From the NCBI GenBank assembly GCA_004015825.1, contig SAYS01000023.1, positions 1-50,949 on the forward strand: a DNA stretch of 50,949 nt. Reading direction: 5' to 3'. Positions within the stretch are counted from its first letter, which is position 1, and each line of letters starts with the position of its first letter. Positions 17,145 through 24,786 of this stretch are shown here, piece after piece. This stretch comes from Halovenus amylolytica. Lineage in GTDB: Archaea > Halobacteriota > Halobacteria > Halobacteriales > Haloarculaceae. The notes below the pieces were generated by a model that was given only the letters and a program-made list of their open reading frames with translations, did no database searches and was not told the DNA's origin. The position numbers and the translations under genes were made by a program.

Positions 17145-18428
17145 ATGCTGAGTGAACCTACCGTCTTGGCAAAAACCAAGGAGTCCATCTTTTCGAAACG
17201 ATCATCTGATAATTCAGATATCATTCAGTATGCGACCGTTGATACGCAATTCCAACAAGATTGTTGGCCAAATGCAGGTCCAATTAATGAAGAAACAAAG
17301 GAAATACTCACTCCATTTAATCATGTCCGAATTGGTTCTGGATATCCAGACATGGTAGTAGCTGGTCCACCCCCAGATTTTCTTGAAGGATTTAATATCA
17401 ACCCGGATACAGTACCGGTAATTGCAGTTGAGGCAAAAGGAGAGACAAAAGATGTCAGAGGTACTAATATCCCAGTTACAGATGCGCTTTTCAAAGCACA
17501 TGATCGACTGTCAGAAAGCAATGCCGCGATTGCTGCTATACCGACTACGGCTCTTTCCGGACAGGCAAAGCAGCTTGCACGCGATTTGAACATAGGATTG
17601 ATAGGTGTTGATACAGATGGAGTTTCAATTTCAGTACCGCCAGTTCCGAAAGGCGTGGACAGCGATGAGACGGCAGACGCTGTTCGCTGGCGAGCAAGTG
17701 CACAACGCGTAGCCGACCAGTCATTTCACTATAATCACCCGAAAACTTACCTTGGTATCCCGCTGGCTATCGCAGCTGATAGTGAAATGCGTAATAGTTT
17801 CCAATCTACAATCGCAAAATCTGGTTTCAGTGCAGGAAAAAAGGGGGCCCGGACTCTCGGCCTGATACAAACAGGGCCAATGGGTGAACCTGAACTCACA
17901 CCATTGGGGAGAGAAGTCGTAAGGTATGGAATAAGAACACATGGAGATATTCATGCGTCACTTGATGAGATGTCGAATTGGGGGGGAAGGGGGAGTCGTA
18001 CGGACTTAATCGACCGTCATGAGGGATGGGGAGAGCTCACTAGAAATATCCTTTTCCGGCATCCTGCCACGCCATTTATTGTTGAGACGATCGAAGAACT
18101 GACTTCAGTAACAAACGATGGACCAAAGGCAGGACCAACTCTCCCTGAACTCGTTCAGGGTCTTCACAAGAAGCGTCCGGCGTATACAGTAGAGTTGTTC
18201 TGTAGGGGGAATTCTGAAGCTCGAAGCAAGGTATTAACAGAGGATGGTTCGCTGTCATCAGATGCACTTGAGACGACTCGTGTATACCAGAGTACAACTG
18301 TCTACCAGTATAAAATGATGCTTCGACATAGTGGGATTTTACATCCCGATGTCACTGGAAATTCCACAGATAAATTAATACCAACTGAAGATTATTGGAC
18401 GCTTCGAACGACGATTAGTAACAAATAG
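17145..18428 (+). CDS. PD-(D/E)XK restriction-endonuclease-like protein
   Basis: In this 427-residue protein Asp69 of SGYPDMVVAG and Glu96-x-Lys98 of VPVIAVEAKGE form the D...ExK active site of the restriction-endonuclease fold, in beta strands of the right spacing. A GTNIPVTDALFKAHDRL helix follows, as in many such nucleases. The C-terminal half (about 190-427) is helical with winged-helix-like pieces (GLIQTGPMGEPELTPLGREV), perhaps for DNA recognition. The gene sits 55 nt before the TGT-like modification gene on the same strand. That is the arrangement expected for a restriction enzyme paired with DNA modification. The cleavage specificity cannot be read. Confidence 0.75.
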   Translation: MLSEPTVLAKTKESIFSKRSSDNSDIIQYATVDTQFQQDCWPNAGPINEETKEILTPFNHVRIGSGYPDMVVAGPPPDFLEGFNINPDTVPVIAVEAKGETKDVRGTNIPVTDALFKAHDRLSESNAAIAAIPTTALSGQAKQLARDLNIGLIGVDTDGVSISVPPVPKGVDSDETADAVRWRASAQRVADQSFHYNHPKTYLGIPLAIAADSEMRNSFQSTIAKSGFSAGKKGARTLGLIQTGPMGEPELTPLGREVVRYGIRTHGDIHASLDEMSNWGGRGSRTDLIDRHEGWGELTRNILFRHPATPFIVETIEELTSVTNDGPKAGPTLPELVQGLHKKRPAYTVELFCRGNSEARSKVLTEDGSLSSDALETTRVYQSTTVYQYKMMLRHSGILHPDVTGNSTDKLIPTEDYWTLRTTISNK

Positions 18429-18483
18429 TATATCCCAGAGCGAAGGGCCTATTTGCTCTCTTGCAGTATTCAGGGTTAATTCG

Positions 18484-20475
18484 ATGGCCTCGTTTCGCGT
18501 GAAAACAGTTGGAGATGACGGATATGGCCGACTGGGGGAACTGGATGTCCCTCACGGTCCAGTCGAAACACCTGCCCTGTTTCCCGTAGTCAATATGATC
18601 GGTGGGACAACCGTGAAATCCGGTGGAGTCTGGCGTCGGATGCGTGAGAAACTCATCGATAAGGAGCATCTCCAAGGGATAATGTTCCAGGCAATGAGCT
18701 TCACAGACTACGGTGTCTCTCCAGACAACCTCAACGATTTTTGGCGAAACCAGACATTTCACGAGCGGTTTGACGACCTAGACGCACCGGTGTTCATAGA
18801 TTCAGGCGGCTTCAAATTGATGAACTCAAACACCTTCGGGGAAGCACCTGAAAAAGGAGGTGTTCCGAACGAGTGGGGACTCTATACTGACCCAAAAAGT
18901 ATTCTTGGACTGCAGATTGATTTTGGCGCGGATATTGTGGCAACGCTAGATTATCCGATTCCTCCGAAATTAAAAGAAGAAGAGCAGATCGAGCGGATGA
19001 ATCGAAGTATCGACAGCGCGGTGGAGTGTTTAGAAATACTGGACAATCCGGATTTACTCGAGGAGCGGTTTGAGATTAACAGCCAGGCAGCAGACAAATT
19101 GCGGAAACAGAAGGCCAATGGTGAGGAGCCAGCTGTCTACGTGGCTCTGCATGGACACGACTACGAAACAGTCAACTGGTATGTCGGAAACTTCATCGAC
19201 AGAGTAGATAAACTCGATCTAGACAGTACCTTCGAAGGCTTCGCAATCGGTTCCCTCGTCCCATTACGTGATAGTGTAGACGTGCTTGTTGATATCGTCC
19301 AAGGTGCCAAAGATGCGCTTCCAGAAGCCCGGGCTGATGAAATTGGACTGCATGTCTTCGGTGTTGGCGGAAAACAGGTTGGCCTTCTCTCGTTATTGGG
19401 CGTCGATTCATTTGACTGTTCAACGCATATGCAAACTGCGCGGTACAAAAAGTATCTCCATCCAGAAACATGGACGCACCACGAACTAGCAGATCTCGAG
19501 GAGTATCTCCGATCAGACGGTAGCTTTCCGTGTGATTTGCCAAACTGCCGACTGTGTACCGATGATAGTGTCGGGTACGACAAACTGATGGAGGAACTGA
19601 GTCGGGACTTCACCTACGACGAAGTCCAGGAACGCAAAGCCAATGGAGAACCCATCAAAAGTGACTACTACGCACTGTTAGCACGGCATAACTTCGAAGT
19701 ATATAACGAAGAAATGCAGTATGTTCGTGATGCAATCTCAGACGGTCAATTACTGGAGTACGTCATCGAATTTGCCCGTGAACACGATGACATTATGAAG
19801 GGGCTCAAACAGGCGCAAGTACGTGACAAGGCGTTACGGCAAGATATCGAGGCTATCGGTGCGTATGACCTCCTTCCTGGTTCAACGCTCACAAGCGATC
19901 AAGTGAAGTTGTCAGAGTGGAATGCTGGTGTCGATTCTTCGCACGATACACAGCAAATCTCCCTCGAACATAGCCCAAATGATTTCAACATCTTCTCCCG
20001 CGAGTACGAACTTCCTGCAGACAAGAATGTACTTCTTTTCATTCCATGCAGCCAGCGCAAACCCTACTCGGAATCGCGTACCCACTCCGTTCTATACAAT
20101 AAGTTAGGAAACCGAACCGATGATATACACAAAGTTACGATTTCAGGCATGTACGGGCCTGTGCCGGAAGGTTGTGAGAGTGAACAACCGGTTCTTGAAT
20201 ACGACTACGTGCTTGCCAAGGAAGATGAGGATCAGATTGCATTAGTCACTGATAGAGTAGTCGAGTATCTCGAAACATATGGTGATCAGTTCGATGTTAT
20301 TCTTGGATATGTGACGAGCAAAACGTACCGGCAGGTCATCGAAGATGCCTTCGAGACCTACGGCCGTGGTGAGTTGTTCCCACGAGATCCACAGGCACTA
20401 CAGCTCACAGAGTTTTTCAGGAACAGTAATATTGCCGAATTACTTGACTACTTGGACACCTACTCGGGTGAGTAG
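18484..20475 (+). CDS. TGT/DpdA-like transglycosylase fused to an archaeosine-synthase-like PCSxxKPY domain
   Basis: Residues 1-400 are a tRNA-guanine-transglycosylase barrel. FIDSGGFKLM carries the first active-site Asp (106), FAIGSLVPLRD is the GGLAVGE-equivalent, and GVDSFDCSTHMQTARY carries the nucleophilic Asp311. Zinc ligands are Cys350, Cys355 and Cys358. Like DpdA, it departs from true tRNA enzymes in the substrate-binding segments and has no PUA domain. Residues about 515-600 contain IPCSQRKPYSESRTH, the signature of the archaeosine synthase (ArcS) DUF5591 domain, which adds lysine to preQ0. TGT enzymes exchange guanine for a 7-deazaguanine base. I infer insertion of preQ0 into DNA and possible conversion toward an archaeosine-like base. 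It is convergent with the GHKL gene, 17 nt away. Confidence 0.82.
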   Translation: MASFRVKTVGDDGYGRLGELDVPHGPVETPALFPVVNMIGGTTVKSGGVWRRMREKLIDKEHLQGIMFQAMSFTDYGVSPDNLNDFWRNQTFHERFDDLDAPVFIDSGGFKLMNSNTFGEAPEKGGVPNEWGLYTDPKSILGLQIDFGADIVATLDYPIPPKLKEEEQIERMNRSIDSAVECLEILDNPDLLEERFEINSQAADKLRKQKANGEEPAVYVALHGHDYETVNWYVGNFIDRVDKLDLDSTFEGFAIGSLVPLRDSVDVLVDIVQGAKDALPEARADEIGLHVFGVGGKQVGLLSLLGVDSFDCSTHMQTARYKKYLHPETWTHHELADLEEYLRSDGSFPCDLPNCRLCTDDSVGYDKLMEELSRDFTYDEVQERKANGEPIKSDYYALLARHNFEVYNEEMQYVRDAISDGQLLEYVIEFAREHDDIMKGLKQAQVRDKALRQDIEAIGAYDLLPGSTLTSDQVKLSEWNAGVDSSHDTQQISLEHSPNDFNIFSREYELPADKNVLLFIPCSQRKPYSESRTHSVLYNKLGNRTDDIHKVTISGMYGPVPEGCESEQPVLEYDYVLAKEDEDQIALVTDRVVEYLETYGDQFDVILGYVTSKTYRQVIEDAFETYGRGELFPRDPQALQLTEFFRNSNIAELLDYLDTYSGE

Positions 20476-20492
20476 CCACCCGACTCTGGCTG

Positions 20493-22049
20493 TTAATCGT
20501 CCAGTTTTGTAGCGGTCGGTTCCGTTAGCAATTCGTCTACCTGCAGTATGTCGATATATTGGCTATCACCGTTCCGATACTCGAACCCGCCATTCGATAA
20601 GTGTAATTCGACTTCGCCACCGAAATATCCCGTTCGCTCGTATTCTTTGAGTTCTGCAGGGTCTCCGAGATCCCAGCAAATGGCGACATCAATATTCTCT
20701 AAGGGAGCATCATTCTCAAAGAGATCCGTGAGTCTAGTGTTCACGGTTGCATTTCGGAGCCGCCCATTCTGTCTAATAATTGTGTCCACGTCTGCCGTTG
20801 GGTCGTGATCTTCAACCGAAAGTGAGAGCGAGTGGTTATTGCGGTCAGCTCGTTCGAGCCCGATCAGCACTTCGGCGGTATTCTCTGGAGTGAATCCATC
20901 GCTTTCGACCTTTTCTCGTCGTTTCTTGAGCGAAGACTGTTGCTTTGCAGTCTTTCGTTGGTGTTTTCCTTCTTTCCGCTTTTCGAGGTAGGATTTAAAC
21001 CATGGGTCCTGGGTTACTTTAGAAAGGTAATACTCAATTTCTTTATTAATTGCCTGGTACACAGAACTCGATTTGTTACGGATCGTCTCCCGATTCGCCG
21101 AGAGTTCTATATCTTGGCAATTGGCGACGAAGAAAAAGTGAATGTACTCGTTGTCATGTGAGATGGCTTCGTTGAGTCGCTCAACCTTGATATGATCTTT
21201 AGCGAGCCAAATCCCAAACTGCGCCGAGTGGCGACCGTACGTTGGGAATTCGTTTCTTGTCTTCTTTCCACCAACCAATCCGACAATTTGTAGGGTTGTC
21301 TCCCCGTTTTCGTACTCCACATCGATCTCTTTCGCAGGGTAATGCTTACACATCCGCTCAGCGGGATACATCCCGTCGCTTGGTTCAAGCTGTTCGGAAG
21401 GGAACTCTAATCGATTATTCGTGACGAGTTTGTCCCTCGTATCATCGATATCATCATCAAGCGTGACAGTGATTTCCATCTCACGCTCGTCATCGCCAAA
21501 GAAATGAGCTGTCGAGCCGGCGATCGTCTTCCATTTCAGATAGTGATGGATCTTATTATAGGTGAAGGACTCTGCTTCGAACCCTTTACCTGATCTGAAA
21601 TTTGTAATCTTGATCTTGGTTCCTGAGTTCCCACTTCTGACAGTATTCTTTGTTAGTTCGTATTCAGGCAACTCTTTTCGGTTGAGCTTTTCCCACGGCT
21701 CATCCATCACAGCACGATACGAGGTCCCATCGTGTCTCGACGTTACCTCTATTCGATCACTTTTGTAGAAAATTTTCGTTCCGTGGCCTTTGTATCCAAT
21801 TGAATCAGTTTTCTGAGAGTTACCAAGGTCAAAGAATGATTCCAAGTCCCGCTCATCCATCCCGTGGCCATCATCCTCGATGATAATATCCGATCCGGAT
21901 GGCCGTGTGTAGATTGATATCTGTACCTCTGTCGCCTCCGCATCGTACGAGTTCGAGAGGGACTCTCGGAGTACTTCGAGCGGATCTTCAAAGTCACTGG
22001 CAATCTCGAGAAACTCATTGACCTCGTTGACCTTCGGTGATTTTTTCAT
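20493..22049 (-). CDS. GHKL (Hsp90/MORC-like) ATPase in the TGT operon
   Basis: The 518-residue protein has the Bergerat ATP-binding fold at its N-terminus: N-box LRESLSNSYDAEAT (Glu29, Asn33, Asp36), G1 box IEDDGHGM (58-64) and G2 box GYKGHGTKIF (85-94). A transducer-like beta domain follows to about residue 330, including an NRETIRN stretch. A basic coiled segment (KEGKHQRKTAKQQSSLKKRR) and an acidic C-terminal domain complete it. The organisation resembles MORC and HATPase_c_3 proteins, ATP-driven dimerising clamps. Its ATG overlaps the stop of the second TGT gene (ATGA), so they are made together. A clamp or sensor that acts on modified or unmodified DNA is the simplest reading. Confidence 0.82.
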   Translation of the reverse strand: MKKSPKVNEVNEFLEIASDFEDPLEVLRESLSNSYDAEATEVQISIYTRPSGSDIIIEDDGHGMDERDLESFFDLGNSQKTDSIGYKGHGTKIFYKSDRIEVTSRHDGTSYRAVMDEPWEKLNRKELPEYELTKNTVRSGNSGTKIKITNFRSGKGFEAESFTYNKIHHYLKWKTIAGSTAHFFGDDEREMEITVTLDDDIDDTRDKLVTNNRLEFPSEQLEPSDGMYPAERMCKHYPAKEIDVEYENGETTLQIVGLVGGKKTRNEFPTYGRHSAQFGIWLAKDHIKVERLNEAISHDNEYIHFFFVANCQDIELSANRETIRNKSSSVYQAINKEIEYYLSKVTQDPWFKSYLEKRKEGKHQRKTAKQQSSLKKRREKVESDGFTPENTAEVLIGLERADRNNHSLSLSVEDHDPTADVDTIIRQNGRLRNATVNTRLTDLFENDAPLENIDVAICWDLGDPAELKEYERTGYFGGEVELHLSNGGFEYRNGDSQYIDILQVDELLTEPTATKLDD

Positions 22050-23290
22050 GCAAAATACCCTCCTAACGACTTATTTACGACTTGATGTGCGTATCGTCGC
22101 ATTGTCTTGTCCCCACCGAATGTGTCCTCAAAGTAATCGACCAATGCCTCTGTTCCATCTGCGCGAATACACTGTCTGATTGTCTGTAATTCATTTTTTG
22201 TGATGATGAGATTGTGCATAGCTACTGCCCCTGAGATATCCTTCTGGTATTCAGCATTTCCATTCATTCGTTCGACCAACAAATCTGACCGGCAGACCGG
22301 GCAATCACACTCAGAGAAGTCGGCATCGTCTATCATTGTACTCTCCATGAGCGATTGATAATATTTGCCATTGATAGCGTTGTGAATGTGCGTACTCGAA
22401 TCGAATGTATCTGCTCCGAGGGCTGCGAGGATTGGTGCTGCCCGACTGGAGATTCCAAGCACATGTAACGGCCAGTCACCCATCCCCCAGTCTGCCATCA
22501 GTTCCCGACAGTCAGTCACAGCTTGAATCAACGCACTTCGGTTATCCTTTTTTGGAACCAGGCTCCCCAGTGCGATGCCATCGAATCCTTCTCGAAGGAC
22601 GCCTTCTGGCACCGAGTCTGTAATCACGTCCAGAAACTCATCCATCATCGAGTAGTTGTACCCGTGTAGAGTCAGATATTTCGCGCCCTCGAACTCACGA
22701 GAGACGGTCAAGAATTTATGAATATTCTGTGCTGTCTTTTCTGCTTTCCTTATTCGGTCATCATGAGTATCATCAGGTGCGATCGGGTGGTCTAAGTTTA
22801 CAATAATGTCAGCCCCAAATGCCTCTTGAATTTCATAGATGGTTTCTTGATCCATCTCAACTTCAAAGTCACTTCCATCAATGGCACCGTCATTTAAGAA
22901 TTTAAATCCGCCCGAATCTGCGAATATGATAGATTCTAACCCCTCGAACGCTTCTCGTTCTTTGATGGGCTTATCGAGGTAATCATCATATCTGTCTTTG
23001 TTGATATTGTAGTCTGTGAGTGACGACACAGAAGTCATTGTGGCGTCGAAATATTCAGAAAAAGAGCCATCACCGACCGCATCTGCCTCGATCATGAACT
23101 CTTTCAGCGTTCTGTGGATCCCCCCACCATAGACGCTCGTCTTCGCTCCCCCGCCATAGAAGTTCATGACTGGGAATAGGTTCGGCGTTGATAACGACTC
23201 GCCGTTAATTGTGAGTATACCCAGCCGAGCATCACCTGCGGTTGTCTCGACCTCGAATTGCATACCGGGTACCGATTGTTGATTTGGCAT
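22046..23290 (-). CDS. second TGT/DpdA-like transglycosylase
   Basis: This 414-residue TGT barrel keeps the key residues: FADSGGFKFL (Asp125), GFDGIALGSLVPKKDN, GADTFDSSTHIHNA (nucleophile Asp297) and a canonical zinc site ECDCPVC (Cys328, Cys330, Cys333). It shares HGYNYSMMDEF-type and GSLVP features with the paralogue at 18484 rather than with tRNA Tgt, and has no PUA domain, so DNA is the likely substrate. The start codon overlaps the previous stop (TAATG) and its own stop overlaps the GHKL gene (ATGA). Two different TGT paralogues in one locus suggests a heterodimer, like the unequal subunits of eukaryotic TGT, or two bases or steps. Confidence 0.82.
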   Translation of the reverse strand: MPNQQSVPGMQFEVETTAGDARLGILTINGESLSTPNLFPVMNFYGGGAKTSVYGGGIHRTLKEFMIEADAVGDGSFSEYFDATMTSVSSLTDYNINKDRYDDYLDKPIKEREAFEGLESIIFADSGGFKFLNDGAIDGSDFEVEMDQETIYEIQEAFGADIIVNLDHPIAPDDTHDDRIRKAEKTAQNIHKFLTVSREFEGAKYLTLHGYNYSMMDEFLDVITDSVPEGVLREGFDGIALGSLVPKKDNRSALIQAVTDCRELMADWGMGDWPLHVLGISSRAAPILAALGADTFDSSTHIHNAINGKYYQSLMESTMIDDADFSECDCPVCRSDLLVERMNGNAEYQKDISGAVAMHNLIITKNELQTIRQCIRADGTEALVDYFEDTFGGDKTMRRYAHQVVNKSLGGYFA

Positions 23291-23766
23291 TATTGAGACG
23301 GATTCTTGATAATTGCTGGGTCTGTTTGCGCGTCTGTCATTCCTCGCACCAACCGTTTGAGAACATTCCCCTTGTCTCCGATTCCACTCCCCGTTATATA
23401 ATATACTTCATGTTCAATTTCTTCTCCTATGCCTTTTACTGACTCTCGATATGTTTTTCCAGCATTGATAATGATATGATCATACTCTGGTGATATTTGT
23501 TTCAATTGTCTTTGAACAGCAGGTGCCAACTCCTGCGCACGTGCTCTATCCATCCGCCGATCATACCACTCAATTTCAGTATCTGGGTGAATTATTCCAT
23601 GTTCCGCAGAGAGAATACGCAAATCAATGTTATAATCAAACTCATTGTCTCTACGTGCTTTCTTTATTATTTTATAAAAGAACCCGGAGTACAACTCTAG
23701 TGCAGAAACCGGTTCACCTGGCTTTATTTTCGATTGGGAACAGCTCTGCACTAACAAGGACGACAT
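23290..23766 (-). CDS. YaaA/DUF6884-like protein, first gene of the TGT operon
   Basis: The protein is 158 residues from ATG 23766, chosen because a TATA element lies 27 nt upstream; an in-frame start 18 nt earlier is less likely. It begins LLVQSCSQSKIKPGEPVSALELYSG and continues with LRILSAEHGIIHPDTEIEWYD and then YDHIIINAGKTYRES. This is the plan of DUF6884-type proteins: an SCSxSK motif, a Tyr helix, SAEHGL-like and 'NxGxxY' elements. The motif is related to the PCSxxKPY site of archaeosine synthase, also seen in the fused paralogue at 18484. A role in converting the inserted 7-deazaguanine base, or in supplying it, is inferred. Confidence 0.68.
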   Translation of the reverse strand: MSSLLVQSCSQSKIKPGEPVSALELYSGFFYKIIKKARRDNEFDYNIDLRILSAEHGIIHPDTEIEWYDRRMDRARAQELAPAVQRQLKQISPEYDHIIINAGKTYRESVKGIGEEIEHEVYYITGSGIGDKGNVLKRLVRGMTDAQTDPAIIKNPSQ

Positions 23767-23790
23767 AGTTGTAATTGCGATCAAGTTAAC

Positions 23791-23796
23791 TTATAA
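23791..23796 (-). promoter_or_regulatory. TATA box of the leftward TGT operon
   Basis: TTATAA within GTTATAAGTTAAC (minus strand) is centred 27 nt before the ATG at 23766, indicating a leaderless transcript and supporting that start. Farther upstream (about 23880-23915) an AT-rich stretch with AAATATGA/TCATATTT arms could hold an operator. Confidence 0.55.
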
Positions 23797-24094
23797 CTTG
23801 TGTGTCGCCCCGATATTATTCGGACGAGAGTTATTAATTCGATTGAACTAAAATAGATTACATTTTCTGATTTAACGCAATATATTAAAAATATGATATT
23901 TTTCATATTTATATCAGCGTATCTCTCTTGATGAGTGAGATGAACCGTAAAGATTCTTCCCCAAGTTACCATGTGATACCTACTTATGGTGGAGGCCAAA
24001 ACAATCTGGACATACTACAATTGGTCCAAAATTCTCCGATTGGCTTACTGCTGCGGGTTAAGATTGAGCTCGGAATAGAATTGGGTGAGTTACG

Positions 24095-24406
24095 GTGAAA
24101 CCCTACTCTCCTGAGGAACTCGACGTCCTTCTTGAAGCATTATCCCATCACCATCGTCGACAAATCATTTTGCGATTGGAAGAAGCTGACAAAGATACGA
24201 TCAAATTTGAATTCAAGCCTCCAAAGGAACAACAACAAGTCGACTGGCATATTCGCCTGTATCATCATCACGTACCAAAACTCGAATCAGCTGGCCTAAT
24301 CAAGTGGAATAAGCAAAATGCGACTCTCACGGTTGGCGATCGGTTTGACCGAGCTGTGACCCTTCTCGAAGCTATACACGAAGAGTATGATGAAAGAGAA
24401 TTTTAG
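24095..24406 (+). CDS. ArsR-like winged-helix protein (haloarchaeal DUF7344-like)
   Basis: The 103-residue protein starts at GTG. LDVLLEALSHHHRRQIILRL is the first helix pair. DWHIRLYHHHVPKLESAGLI is the recognition part, followed by the wing KWNKQNATLTVGDRF and a C-terminal dimerisation helix. This arrangement is very common in haloarchaeal one-domain regulators. It lies between the TGT operon and the GmrSD-like enzyme, reading toward the latter across 380 nt, and could control either. Confidence 0.75.
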   Translation: MKPYSPEELDVLLEALSHHHRRQIILRLEEADKDTIKFEFKPPKEQQQVDWHIRLYHHHVPKLESAGLIKWNKQNATLTVGDRFDRAVTLLEAIHEEYDEREF

Positions 24407-24786
24407 TGGCCAGACAGGGAGTTTTTAGGATTCCGGGATGCTGCTGTGGCCCACTCATGAGTTTCTATTGTATACTACGCTAACCGACAATAGAGACAGG
24501 GTTTCTGCTGTCTACTCCCTCAAATACGATATGATTGCGTAATTAAAACAATAATCTTTCTATCTTAACAAAAGACCAACCGAAGTGTGGCGAAATTCTA
24601 AAAAATAATGACAAAGAGGCTCTTGCCGAAGACAGTGAAACAGCGGTATCTGTCGGGAGATTGGTGGGTGGGCCAGTGCAAGATGGAGCGCGGATATCTA
24701 TCAAAGGAAAGAATCATTTCTGTTTGTCGGTGCTGTGCTCGCAGGAGACGGTGGTATTTTTATCATCGGGTCTGAACTACTTCGCC
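24407..24786. other. intergenic region ending in a TATA box at 24755-24763
   Basis: No gene is convincing in these 380 bases. An open frame runs upstream of 24787 to 24661, but its product is not acidic. TATTTTTAT at 24755-24763 lies about 28 nt ahead of the ATG at 24787, so the transcript probably begins at that ATG. Confidence 0.55.

Noticed and set aside
24661..24786. 42-codon upstream extension of the GmrSD-like gene
   Set aside because: The TATA box lies inside it, 28 nt before ATG 24787, and the extra residues are not acidic.
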